Source of the DNA: Candidatus Dormiibacterota bacterium
GTDB taxonomy: Bacteria; Chloroflexota; Dormibacteria; UBA8260; Bog-877
Assembly: GCA_003164475.1 (NCBI GenBank)
Contig: PLTL01000308.1
Span: forward strand, 1-9,272
DNA: 9,272 bases
Reading direction: 5' to 3'
Of the stretch, positions 1 through 7,720 are shown one piece after another. Position 1 is the stretch's first letter. The number at the start of each line of letters is the position of its first letter. The notes beneath the pieces are model-generated. The model was given only the letters and a program-made list of their open reading frames with translations, ran no database searches and was not told the DNA's origin. Both the position numbers and the translations under genes were made by a program.

Positions 1-1
1 G

Positions 2-877
2 GCCCTGCTCTTCCTGGCGGCGGGGAACGTCATCCATGCCCTCCACGACGACCAGGACATCCGGGAGATGGGGGGGCTCTCGGCCCGGATGCGGGTGACC
101 TTCATCACCTTCGTGGTCGGATCTCTGGCACTGGCGGGGATCCCGCTGTTTGCCGGGTGGTTCAGCAAGGAGGAGCTGCTGAGCGCGGGACTGGCGCTGG
201 GGCCGGCGGTACCCTGGCTCTGGGTGATCGGAGTCTGCGTCAACGTGCTGACCAGCTTCTACATCTTCCGGGTCGTCTGGATCGCTTTCCGAGGCCAGCC
301 GGCGACCCCCAGGGCCGCCAGTGCCCACGAGGCGCCCGCGGTCATGCTCGTCCCGGTGGTGGTGCTGGCCGGCCTGGCCTCGGTGGTGGGGTTCCTCAAC
401 ATCGACTTCTTCGGCTTCCACCCCCTCACCCTGTTCAGCGACTTCCTCCGTCCGGTGGTGGGGGTGCCGGCGGCGCAGGCCGGCGACGGCATCCAGGCCC
501 TGGCCCTGCTGGCGGGGACGGTCCTCAGCCTTGGCGGGCTGGGGGTGGCGTGGGCGGTGTACGGCCGAAAGGTGATCTCGCCTGAGCTGGTCAGCCGCCG
601 GCTGCCCTGGCTCTATCAGCTGTCCCTGCAGAAGTTCTACTGGGACGAGATCTACGGGGCGGCCCTGGCCCGGCCGGGTCTGGCTCTGGCGGCAAGGGTC
701 CGCGACGTGACCGAGCCCAGGGTCTTCGACGGGGTCATCGACGGGGTCAGATCCGGGGTCAGCGGCCTGGCCGACGACCTGCGCAGCCTGCAGACGGGAT
801 TTCTGCGCGAGTACGCCCTGGTGTTCTTCATCTGCGCCGTGTTGGGTCTGATCGTGCTCGGGTTCCGACTCGCATGA
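2..877 (+). CDS. nuoL: NADH-quinone oxidoreductase subunit L, C-terminal part (5' end outside window)
   Basis: This is the last 291 codons of the large antiporter-like, proton-pumping membrane subunit of complex I. The frame is open from base 2 and starts inside the typical NuoL stretch ALLFLAAGNVIHALHDDQDI, so the ATG at 68 is internal. The segment LAGIPLFAGWFSKEELL carries the lysine (fragment residue 56) that corresponds to the conserved lysine of the distal half-channel. Four further hydrophobic segments follow. Between the last two lies the stretch with KFYWDEIYG, typical of the amphipathic lateral-helix region, and the final anchor is EYALVFFICAVLGLIVLGF. The stop overlaps the nuoM start as ATGA (874-877), so the two are probably translationally coupled. 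Family assignment is firm. The upstream half and start codon lie outside the window. Confidence 0.96.
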   Translation, partial: ALLFLAAGNVIHALHDDQDIREMGGLSARMRVTFITFVVGSLALAGIPLFAGWFSKEELLSAGLALGPAVPWLWVIGVCVNVLTSFYIFRVVWIAFRGQPATPRAASAHEAPAVMLVPVVVLAGLASVVGFLNIDFFGFHPLTLFSDFLRPVVGVPAAQAGDGIQALALLAGTVLSLGGLGVAWAVYGRKVISPELVSRRLPWLYQLSLQKFYWDEIYGAALARPGLALAARVRDVTEPRVFDGVIDGVRSGVSGLADDLRSLQTGFLREYALVFFICAVLGLIVLGFRLA

Positions 878-2667
878 GCTGGCCCATTCTGGCGGTGATC
901 CTGGTCGTCCCGGCCGCGGGAGCGCTGGCGGTGCTGGCGCTGCCTCGGCAGCGACCGCACGCTGCCCGGCTGGCTCTGATCGCCGCCACCGCCGCCACCC
1001 TGGGGCTCACCTGCGTATTGCTGGTGGCGTTCATGGCGACGCCATCGAGTTCCGCGGCCCGTCTCCACGGAACCGCCAACGGCTATGCCCTGAGCAGGGT
1101 GGAGGGACCGATCAGCTTCCAGTTTCAAGAGCAGGTCGGCTGGCTGCAGACCGCCAAGTCCCTGTCGGCCTCGCATCCCGCCTTCAACGAGGGCAACAAC
1201 GCCGTCAACCAGGCCAGCCCGCCGCCGGTCAACTTCTCCTTCCACCTGGGGGTGGACGGCCTCTCGGTCTGGCTGATCGCGCTGACCGGCCTGCTCTTCT
1301 TCCTGGCCGCCCTGGCGCTGAGCCGGAAGCAGGAGCGCCTGCGGGGCTTCGCCTTCCTCATGCTCCTCTCGGAGGTGGGGGTCCTGGGCGTCCTGATGTC
1401 GCTGGACCTGATCCTCTTCTACTTCTTCTGGGAAGCGGCGCTGATCCCGCTCTACTTCCTCATGTTTGGCTGGGGCGACGAGCACCGCGGCCGGGCGGCA
1501 CTGAAGTTCGTCATCTACACCGTCGCGGGCAGCTTGTTCATGCTGCTGGCGATCATCGGCGTGTACTTCATCACCGGTGCCCAGACCGGGGTGTACACCT
1601 TCGACGTCCCCACCCTGATCGCCGAGCAGGCCTTCGTCAGCACCACCTCGGGTACCCTGATCACCCTCTTCGGCCACAGCTTCACCCTGCTGAACCCGCA
1701 GGAGTGGCTGTTCCTGGCATTCGCGCTGGCCTTTGCCATCAAGGTGCCCCTGGTGCCCTTCCACTCTTGGCTTCCCGACGCCTACAGCTCCGGCAGCACC
1801 TCGTTCCTGGTCTTCTTCGCGGGGATCGTCAGCAAGCTGGGGGCCTTCGGCTTCATCCGCTACAACCTCACCCTCTTTCCCCAGGCCAGCCACACCTTCC
1901 AGCCCCTGATGATGGGACTGGCGGTGGTCAGCATCCTCTACGGTGCCCTGGGGGCGCTGGCCCAGCGGGACATCAAACGGATCGTCGCCTACGCCTCGAT
2001 CAGCCACCTCGGCTTCATCGTTCTGGGGATCTTCGCGCTCAACGTCGACGGGCTCAACGGGGCGATCATCCAGATGGTCAACCACGGCATTGTCATTGCG
2101 GCCCTCTTCCTCTGCGTCGGGATCTACGAGGCTCGCTTCGCCACCCGTGACCTGAGGCAGTTGGGAGGGCTGGCCAAGCCGATGCCGATCATGGCCGGGA
2201 TCTTTCTGGTGGTGGCACTGGCCGGGCTGGGCATGCCCCTGCTCAACTCCTTCGTGGGAGAGTTCCTCACCCTCTTGGGGGCGTTCCAGGTGTCTCCGGC
2301 CTGGGCGGTGGTCGCGAGCCTGGGGATGGTCCTCGCCTGCTGGTACATGCTGCGGCTCTACCAGGGGATTACCCAGGGACGGCTCCGGGTTCCTGAGGGC
2401 GAGGAGGACGGCCACGCGCCGGCGCTCGGCCAGGGCCGGGGCGGGCTCGACGTGAGGGCGCTGGAGCTGGTGGTGCTGGCGCCGCTGGTGGCCCTGATGG
2501 TGCTGATCGGGGTCTATCCCGGCCCCGTCATCCGCTACACCCGGTTCAGCGCCGACCAATACGTGGCCGCCTCTGACGCGTCGCCGGCGGCGGCCGCACT
2601 CGACCTCTACCGGCTGCCGCCCGCCGGCGCAGTCCCGATGGCTCCGACCGGGGGGGTGGGCAGGTGA
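874..2667 (+). CDS. nuoM: NADH-quinone oxidoreductase subunit M (proton-pumping membrane subunit)
   Basis: This 597-residue protein is the second antiporter-like subunit of complex I, coupling NADH oxidation to proton transfer across the cytoplasmic membrane. The residues expected of a working channel are visible: E187 in FFWEAALIP (TM5 glutamate), K290 in FAIKVPLVPFHSWLPDAY (TM7 lysine), K321 in SKLGAFGF (TM8 lysine) and E463 in FVGEFL (distal TM12). It is longer than the roughly 500 residues usual for NuoM. The extra length lies in the first periplasmic loop (residues about 54-122), in a loop before K290, and in an alanine/proline-rich tail after the last helix. The usual APTAGS motif after LPDA is replaced by SSGSTSFLVFF. 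The ATG at 874 overlaps the nuoL stop, and the TGA overlaps the GTG of nuoN. No Shine-Dalgarno sequence is evident, which fits coupling to nuoL. Confidence 0.96.
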   Translation: MSWPILAVILVVPAAGALAVLALPRQRPHAARLALIAATAATLGLTCVLLVAFMATPSSSAARLHGTANGYALSRVEGPISFQFQEQVGWLQTAKSLSASHPAFNEGNNAVNQASPPPVNFSFHLGVDGLSVWLIALTGLLFFLAALALSRKQERLRGFAFLMLLSEVGVLGVLMSLDLILFYFFWEAALIPLYFLMFGWGDEHRGRAALKFVIYTVAGSLFMLLAIIGVYFITGAQTGVYTFDVPTLIAEQAFVSTTSGTLITLFGHSFTLLNPQEWLFLAFALAFAIKVPLVPFHSWLPDAYSSGSTSFLVFFAGIVSKLGAFGFIRYNLTLFPQASHTFQPLMMGLAVVSILYGALGALAQRDIKRIVAYASISHLGFIVLGIFALNVDGLNGAIIQMVNHGIVIAALFLCVGIYEARFATRDLRQLGGLAKPMPIMAGIFLVVALAGLGMPLLNSFVGEFLTLLGAFQVSPAWAVVASLGMVLACWYMLRLYQGITQGRLRVPEGEEDGHAPALGQGRGGLDVRALELVVLAPLVALMVLIGVYPGPVIRYTRFSADQYVAASDASPAAAALDLYRLPPAGAVPMAPTGGVGR

Positions 2668-4235
2668 GGGTGCTCGTACCGGCGCTGCTGGCAGCCGGCA
2701 ATCCTGGCTGGTATCCGCTGCACTTCGTCCCCGCCGCGGACCTGATCGGGGTCCTGCCCCTGCTGATCGCCGGTGGTGGCTCGGTGGTGGTTCTCTGCGC
2801 TGATCTGGTGGTGCCGCGGCGGAGATCCCCGGTGCTGGCCTGGACCGCCGGCATGTTCCTGCTGGCGGCCCTGGCCAGCGCGATCGGTCTCTGGGTGGCG
2901 AACCCGGTTCACCCCCTCATCTTCGATGGGGCGTTCACCGATGACCGGTTCTCGCTGTTCTCCGACTTCGTGGTGCTGGGCACCGCTCTGGCGGTGGTGG
3001 CCCTCAGCCCGGGCTATCTGCGCCGACGGGGGCTGGAGTCAGGGGAGTACTACATCCTCCTCCTAACCTCGGCGACCGGGATGCTGGTTCTGGACGGTGC
3101 CACCAACCTGATCGTGGTGTTCCTGGGGATAGAGCTGCTCTCGATCCCGCTCTACGTCCTGGCCGGGTTCGCTCGGACGGAGCGGCTGTCCCAGGAGGCG
3201 GCGATGAAGTACCTGCTCCTGGGCGGGTTCGCCTCGGGCTTCCTCATCTATGGGATGGCGCTCATCTACGGGGAGACCGGGAGCACCATGCTGGTCGGTA
3301 TCCACCAGGAGCTCACCCGGACTGCGCTGGCGGGGAAGTTCGATCCCATGGTGCTGGCCGGGATGGCGCTGCTGGCGGTGGGGCTGCTCTTCAAGGTCTC
3401 AGCAGCCCCCTTCCACTGGTGGACTCCTGACGTGTACCAGGGCTCGCCGGTGCTGGTGACCACGTTCATGTCGGTAGCCACCAAGGTGGCGGCATTCACG
3501 GTCTTCCTCCGGCTCTTCTCGGCCACCTTCGCCCCCTACCGGGCGGAGTGGGAGATTCCCATCGCCCTGGTGGCGATCATCTCCATGGTCTACGGCAACG
3601 TCGTGGCGCTGAGCCAGAGCTCGGTGAAGCGGCTTTTGGCCTACTCCGGCATCGCCCAGGCCGGCTATGTGCTGATCGGGGTGGCGGTGGGGCGTCCCGA
3701 TGGTACGGAGGCCTCGCTCTACTACCTCGCCGGCTATGCCTTCATGAACACTGGCGCCTTCGCCGTCCTCACCCTCCTGAGCCACCGCCACGAAGACTGC
3801 GACCGCTACTCGGAGCTGGCCGGGCTGGGTCAGCGGCAACCGCTGCTGGCGGCGCTGATGTCCGTCTTCATGCTCTCTCTGGCCGGCTTCCCTCTCACCG
3901 TGGGCTTCTTCGGCAAGTTCTTCCTCTTTTCGGCCGCCATCCACGACAGCCAACTCTCGCTCGCGGTCTGGGGGATTCTCACCTCGGCGGTGTCGCTCTT
4001 CTACTACCTGCGAGTGATCCTGGTGATGTACACGCCGGCGCCGGCGACCGGATTGGTCCTGGCGGTGGCCGGGCTCCCGCTGCGGGGGGAGACCGCGGAG
4101 GCAGCCCCGAGCGGCGCCGCCTGGCTCTCGGGCCGGGCCGTGGTGGCGCTTGCCGGTGCCGGGACCCTGATCCTGGGCATTCTCCCGGCGGTGATCTATA
4201 CCCTGCTCCAGGGCATCAGCGTGGTCCGTGGCTGA
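2664..4235 (+). CDS. nuoN: NADH-quinone oxidoreductase subunit N (proton-pumping membrane subunit)
   Basis: This 523-residue polytopic protein is the third antiporter-like subunit of complex I and normally the last gene of nuo operons. NuoN hallmarks are present: E157 in LGIELLSIPLYVLAGF, K244 in LFKVSAAPFHWWTPDVYQG, K274 in TKVAAF, and K418 in FFGKFFLFSAA, where the NuoN family has a lysine in place of the glutamate of NuoM. The GTG at 2664 is the chosen start because it overlaps the nuoM stop as GTGA, matching the nuoL/nuoM junction, and leaves a short N-terminus before the first helix. The helix motif after PDVYQG reads SPVLVTTFM rather than the common SPTPVTAFL, a mild divergence. A loop of about 40 residues precedes the last helix, near residues 455-495. 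Length and motifs suggest a functional subunit. Confidence 0.96.
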   Translation: MRVLVPALLAAGNPGWYPLHFVPAADLIGVLPLLIAGGGSVVVLCADLVVPRRRSPVLAWTAGMFLLAALASAIGLWVANPVHPLIFDGAFTDDRFSLFSDFVVLGTALAVVALSPGYLRRRGLESGEYYILLLTSATGMLVLDGATNLIVVFLGIELLSIPLYVLAGFARTERLSQEAAMKYLLLGGFASGFLIYGMALIYGETGSTMLVGIHQELTRTALAGKFDPMVLAGMALLAVGLLFKVSAAPFHWWTPDVYQGSPVLVTTFMSVATKVAAFTVFLRLFSATFAPYRAEWEIPIALVAIISMVYGNVVALSQSSVKRLLAYSGIAQAGYVLIGVAVGRPDGTEASLYYLAGYAFMNTGAFAVLTLLSHRHEDCDRYSELAGLGQRQPLLAALMSVFMLSLAGFPLTVGFFGKFFLFSAAIHDSQLSLAVWGILTSAVSLFYYLRVILVMYTPAPATGLVLAVAGLPLRGETAEAAPSGAAWLSGRAVVALAGAGTLILGILPAVIYTLLQGISVVRG

Positions 4236-4254
4236 GAGGTCCGGGAAGCCGGGA

Positions 4255-4998
4255 ATGCGCCTGGAGGGGTTGGTCAGCCTGGTCATCCCCGTCCACAACG
4301 AGTCGGAGAACATGGCCCGGGTGATCCCCGCGGTCCGGACCGCTCTGGCCCAGCTCACCGCGAGCTTCGAGGTCGTTCTGGTCGACGATGGCAGCACCGA
4401 CTCCACGGTGACGGTGGCCAAAGAGCAGATGGGGGAGCAGGGGGACCGCCTCCGGGTGGTCTCTCACCTGCGCCAGTCCGGTTACGGGATCACCGTGGCC
4501 GACGGGCTGCGGGCGGCGGCTGGAGACTGGGTTGCCTTCGTGGATGGCGATGGCCAGTTCGATCCGCTGGATCTACGCCTTCTGGCGGAGCTGGCCGACG
4601 AAGGCGACCTGATCGCAGGCTGGCGGATCCACCGCGCCGACCCGTGGCATCGCTCGGTGGTCAGCGGGACCTTCAATGTACTGGTCCGCATCCTCTATGG
4701 GATCCACTACCGGGACGTCGACTGCGGTTTTAAGCTGATCCGACGAAGCGTGCTGGAGGCGGCCAGCCCCATCCTGGCGCGTTCCGCGCTATTGAACACT
4801 GAGCTGTACTTCAAGGCCCGGCGATCGGGCTTCCGTATTCGCCAGGTGGGGATCGTCCACCACCCCCGGATTGCCGGAGTCCGCGCTGGAGGAAGGCTGA
4901 TCCCGATCCTCAGAGCGGTACGCGAAGTCTTCCGGCTGCGCTTGGCCCTGGCGCGGGGCTGGAGGCCTCCGGCCCCGCGCCAGGAGCAACGGAGCTAG
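4255..4998 (+). CDS. family 2 glycosyltransferase, polyprenyl-phosphate-sugar synthase type
   Basis: This GT-A fold enzyme (247 residues) probably transfers a sugar from a nucleotide donor to a polyprenyl phosphate on the cytoplasmic face, as DPM1-like synthases do. Visible motifs are SLVIPVHNE near the N-terminus, VVLVDDGSTDST (D44, D45; nucleotide binding), FVDGDGQFDP (metal-binding D97-x-D99), and the family stretches DVDCGFKLIRRSVL and NTELYFKARRSGFRIRQV. No membrane helices follow, unlike the fused forms with a C-terminal GtrA-like domain. The ATG at 4255 gives a family-like N-terminus, and GGGAAG at 4243-4248 sits at suitable spacing. An in-frame GTG at 4228, overlapping the nuoN stop, would add nine residues and is a real alternative. 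The gene probably rides on the nuo transcript. Its stop codon overlaps that of the convergent epimerase, and its last codons span a 38-base palindrome. The sugar and acceptor are not readable. Confidence 0.88.
   Translation: MRLEGLVSLVIPVHNESENMARVIPAVRTALAQLTASFEVVLVDDGSTDSTVTVAKEQMGEQGDRLRVVSHLRQSGYGITVADGLRAAAGDWVAFVDGDGQFDPLDLRLLAELADEGDLIAGWRIHRADPWHRSVVSGTFNVLVRILYGIHYRDVDCGFKLIRRSVLEAASPILARSALLNTELYFKARRSGFRIRQVGIVHHPRIAGVRAGGRLIPILRAVREVFRLRLALARGWRPPAPRQEQRS
4947..4984. terminator. 38-base near-perfect palindrome, candidate terminator at convergent gene ends
   Basis: Bases 4947-4965 are the reverse complement of 4966-4984 except at one pair (T4960/G4971), which is a G-U wobble in plus-strand RNA and an A-C mismatch in minus-strand RNA. 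The centre is GGAGGCCTCC, so a real hairpin would have about 17 paired bases and a GGCC loop. It begins 10 bases beyond the stop codon of the minus-strand epimerase, the usual place for an intrinsic terminator. On the plus strand it lies inside the last codons of the glycosyltransferase, upstream of its stop. No T-tract follows on either side. The structure is directly visible; terminator function is inferred. Confidence 0.65.
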
Positions 4999-5936
4999 GC
5001 GGAGCCGGCGAAGCTGGCGTAGGTGGCGGCCAGTCCCTCTTGGAGGCCGACTCGGGCCGACCACGAAAGGTGGCGGCGGGCCCGGGCCGGGTCAAGGAAG
5101 TTGGAGCGCACCTCACCTGGGCGGGCGGGCAGGCGCTCGGCCGCGCCCCGGAATCCGGCCAGCCGGGACAGGGTCGCCACGATGTCCGTAACCGAGCTGG
5201 GCCGGCCGGTGCCTATGTTGAGGGTTCCCTGGAACTCGGTGAGGAGAGCGCGGAGGTTGGCCGCGGCCACGTCGCCCACGTAGGTGAAGTCGCGAGTCTG
5301 GCCGCCGTCCCCGGTGACCTGGGGCGCCAGGCCATCCCGCAATCTGGTGGAGGAGATCGCGACCACCCCGGCCTCGCCGGTGCCGTCCTGGAAGGGCCCA
5401 TAGACGTTGCCGTAGCGAAGTGCCAGGACGTGGAGGCCGAAGGTCCGGGAGAACATTCCCAGGTATCCCTCGCAGGCGAGCTTGGCCGCCCCGTAGGGGG
5501 AGAGCGGCGCGGGCCGGTCGCCCTCGGCGCTGGGGAGCCGCCTGGCTCGGCCATAGATGGCACCCCCAGAGGAGGCGAAGACCATTCGGGGGCAACCGGA
5601 GTCGAGTGCTGCCCGCAGCAGGGCGACCGTCCCGACCACGTTCACCGTGGCGTCTGCAGCGGGGTCGCGCAGGGACCGGCTCACCCCCCCCTGGGCGGCG
5701 AGATGGATGATCGCTGAAGGCCGAAAGCGCAGCAGCGCGTCCCGCGCGGCCGGGCTGGCGATCTCCTCCCGGACCAGTTCCACGCCGTCCGGGATGGGCT
5801 CGCCGCAGGCGTGGCGGAAGTCGTCGATCACCAGCAGCTCGATCCCCCGATCCAGCAGCTGTCGCACGGTGTGAGTGCCGATGAAACCGGCCCCGCCGGT
5901 GACCACGACGCGCTGAGGGATCGATCTCACGGCCAT
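4995..5936 (-). CDS. NAD-dependent epimerase/dehydratase (extended SDR, UDP-glucose 4-epimerase-like)
   Basis: This 313-residue Rossmann-fold enzyme probably epimerises or dehydrates a nucleotide sugar used for cell-envelope glycans. The NAD-binding motif TGGAGFIG is at residues 13-20, with D38/D39 after the second strand positioned to bind the adenosine ribose. HLAAQGGVSRS follows near residue 78. The catalytic residues are S123 in FASSGGAIYG and Y148/K152 in SPYGAAK. The motifs RYGNVYGPFQ and TRDFTYVGDVA are typical of GalE/UDP-sugar epimerases. Length is normal for the family. The ATG at 5936 has no Shine-Dalgarno sequence but a promoter-like element lies just upstream, suggesting a leaderless mRNA. 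The gene converges on the glycosyltransferase (stops share CTAG at 4995-4998) and diverges from the membrane glycosyltransferase. The general class is firm, but galE versus a dTDP- or GDP-sugar enzyme cannot be decided. Confidence 0.9.
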   Translation of the reverse strand: MAVRSIPQRVVVTGGAGFIGTHTVRQLLDRGIELLVIDDFRHACGEPIPDGVELVREEIASPAARDALLRFRPSAIIHLAAQGGVSRSLRDPAADATVNVVGTVALLRAALDSGCPRMVFASSGGAIYGRARRLPSAEGDRPAPLSPYGAAKLACEGYLGMFSRTFGLHVLALRYGNVYGPFQDGTGEAGVVAISSTRLRDGLAPQVTGDGGQTRDFTYVGDVAAANLRALLTEFQGTLNIGTGRPSSVTDIVATLSRLAGFRGAAERLPARPGEVRSNFLDPARARRHLSWSARVGLQEGLAATYASFAGSA

Positions 5937-5945
5937 CGTGGGGCC

Positions 5946-5975
5946 ATACTAAGCGCGGATAGGGGGGCGTGTCGG
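5946..5975 (-). promoter_or_regulatory. candidate promoter of the epimerase, possibly leaderless
   Basis: On the minus strand CCGACA (5975-5970) is followed after 18 bases by TAGTAT (5951-5946), matching the TTGACA and TANNNT patterns of housekeeping sigma factors in four of six positions each. The last base of TAGTAT is 10 bases before the ATG at 5936, so transcription would start about 2-4 bases before the start codon. The bases between (GGCCCCACG) contain no Shine-Dalgarno sequence. Together these suggest a leaderless or nearly leaderless mRNA, common in Actinomycetota. The 165-base divergent region (5937-6101) shows no equally good element for the plus-strand gene. Confidence 0.4.
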
Positions 5976-6101
5976 TACGACCATCCCCAGAGCTTTCTCA
6001 GGTTGAGGGGTCAGGCTGGTCGCCGGCGCATCGGGTCGTGGGCATTCTGGATCCGGCTCGTCTGGGGCCGGACCGCCACTGGGGGTCACACCGGCTTGCA
6101 G

Positions 6102-7712
6102 GTGGTGCGGACTGGCGGCTCGGACCGGGCGGGGGGACCCGCCGGCGGTCCGCAGGACGGCAGGAGAGGCTGGGCGGCTTGGCGCAGCCTGACCGTTCCC
6201 TTGGTGCTGCTGCTGGTGCTGCGGCTGCCGACGCTCTTCGAGCCCCACTGGTACACCGACGAGGCGGGCTATGCCACCACGGCCTGGCTGATGGCCCACG
6301 GCAAGGTCCTCTACCTCACCACCTGGAACAACAAGCCACCCCTGCTCTTCTGGCTCTACCAGCTGGTCCTGGGGATCTTCGGGCCCCGCGAGCTCGGCCT
6401 CCACCTGCTCTCAACGTTGACCGAGGTGGCGGCCTTGGTGGGGACCTGGCGGCTGGCGGCGCGGTGCCTCAGCCCCCGGCGGGTCTGGATCGCGACTCTG
6501 GTCACGGCTTTCCTGATCTCCGCCCCGCTCCTCGGCGGCGACCTGGCACTCCCCGAGAATCTCCTCATCGCCTTCACGGTGTGGGGGATGGTGGCGATGA
6601 CGGCGGCCCTGCGGACCGAGCGGCGGCGAACGGCTCTGATGCTGGCGGCCGCCTCGGGGCTGCTCTTTGGTTGCGGCTGCCTGATCCAGCAGACGGTGGT
6701 GGCGGACTTGGGGGTGGCGGTGCTGCTGCTCGTCCTCGCCGGCCGCAGAGGCTGGGGCTTGGGGCTGGTGACGGCGGCCACCGCCGCGGTGGTGGTGGCG
6801 GGGGTGATGGCCCCATTCATCGCGGCCGCCGGCCTCCACAACGTGCTCTCCTTCCTGGTGACCGGGTACTCGACCTATACCGGTTACGCCTTCCACCCTT
6901 CCTTCTGGTCGGTGTCGATCCGGCTCCTGGCCGGGATCCTGTTGCTGGTCGGGGTCCTCCTGGCCTGGCGCTGGCCCACTGAGCGACTGCTGCCCTGGCT
7001 CTGGCTGGCCACCCTGCTGCTCGGCTATGTGATCCCCAACCGCGCCTATGCGCACTTTCTGCTGCCGGCGGTGCCGGCGGGCGCGATCCTGATGGCCCGG
7101 ATGGGCAAGCCCGACTGGCGAAATTGGCTCGGCCGAGCCAGGCTGGCGGGAGCCGCTTTGCTGGGGTCGGTGCTGGTCGCCAGCTGTCTGTGGGTGTCGC
7201 TGTTCGCTTCTGGCGTGAGCGGTGGCAGCCTGTTCACCGGCAAGCTGACCCTGCAGTACTACCCCGCCTTCGTGGGACGGCTGACCGGCCAGGTCAGCGA
7301 AACCTCGTACGTCCAGGTCTACGACGACCGTCCCCTGGAGGAGCACGACGCGGTGGCCTGGTTGGGCCAGAACCGACTGACCGGTGCGACTGCGGTGGTC
7401 TGGTCGCCGGATGCCTGGGCCTACCTGCTGGGAAAGCTCCAGCCGGTGCTGCCTGAGCCGACCATCTACATGAACTGGATCCTGCTTGGCCCCAAGACGC
7501 TCCTCCAGAGGGTGAGCAGCGCGCGCCCGGTGGTGGTGCTCGTGACCAGCGACTCCTACACCCAGTACGGCCCGATCCTGGCGCTGCTGCGACGCGGCTA
7601 CACCGAGGTCCAGGCCTCCGCCAACGGGGAGCTCTGGGTCCGGTCGGACGTGGCGGCGAAGGTTCTCACGGCAGCCCAGGATCACACGGACCTGCGGCGG
7701 TCCGGGGGCTGA
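6102..7712 (+). CDS. ArnT/PMT-like membrane glycosyltransferase (GT39/GT83-type)
   Basis: This polytopic protein (536 residues from the chosen start) resembles enzymes that transfer a sugar from a polyprenyl-phosphate carrier to protein or lipid outside the membrane. The first helix ends in LRLPTLF and leads into the acidic motif YTDEAGYATTAW (D53-E54), expected to hold the catalytic base and metal ligand. It is followed by TTWNNKPPLLFWLYQL (K78-P-P), the ArnT/PMT_2 signature. Many hydrophobic segments run to about residue 385, including NRAYAHFLLPAVPAG (H318). A soluble extracytoplasmic domain of about 140 residues follows, beginning near YVQVYDDRPLEEHDAVAWL. The start is uncertain: GTG 6102 or 6105, TTG 6096 and TTG 6003 are all in frame and none has a clear ribosome-binding site. 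The frame stays open back to 5811, but codon bias fades upstream and it would overlap the epimerase. Acceptor and sugar are unknown; pairing with the upstream polyprenyl-sugar synthase is inferred. Confidence 0.85.
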   Translation: MVRTGGSDRAGGPAGGPQDGRRGWAAWRSLTVPLVLLLVLRLPTLFEPHWYTDEAGYATTAWLMAHGKVLYLTTWNNKPPLLFWLYQLVLGIFGPRELGLHLLSTLTEVAALVGTWRLAARCLSPRRVWIATLVTAFLISAPLLGGDLALPENLLIAFTVWGMVAMTAALRTERRRTALMLAAASGLLFGCGCLIQQTVVADLGVAVLLLVLAGRRGWGLGLVTAATAAVVVAGVMAPFIAAAGLHNVLSFLVTGYSTYTGYAFHPSFWSVSIRLLAGILLLVGVLLAWRWPTERLLPWLWLATLLLGYVIPNRAYAHFLLPAVPAGAILMARMGKPDWRNWLGRARLAGAALLGSVLVASCLWVSLFASGVSGGSLFTGKLTLQYYPAFVGRLTGQVSETSYVQVYDDRPLEEHDAVAWLGQNRLTGATAVVWSPDAWAYLLGKLQPVLPEPTIYMNWILLGPKTLLQRVSSARPVVVLVTSDSYTQYGPILALLRRGYTEVQASANGELWVRSDVAAKVLTAAQDHTDLRRSGG

Positions 7713-7720
7713 GGGGTGGA

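Noticed and set aside
652..2559. Long minus-strand open frame (635 codons) opposite nuoL/nuoM
   Set aside because: The translation is rich in H, Q, E, G and R without any domain, and is the usual mirror of biased GC-rich codons of the real plus-strand genes.
3399..4421. Minus-strand open frame (340 codons) opposite nuoN
   Set aside because: Shadow of nuoN: repetitive charged composition and no family resemblance.
5811..6101. Upstream extension of the membrane glycosyltransferase frame
   Set aside because: It would overlap the 5' end of the epimerase by 126 bases on the opposite strand, its residues look unlike a protein N-terminus, and codon bias is weak there.
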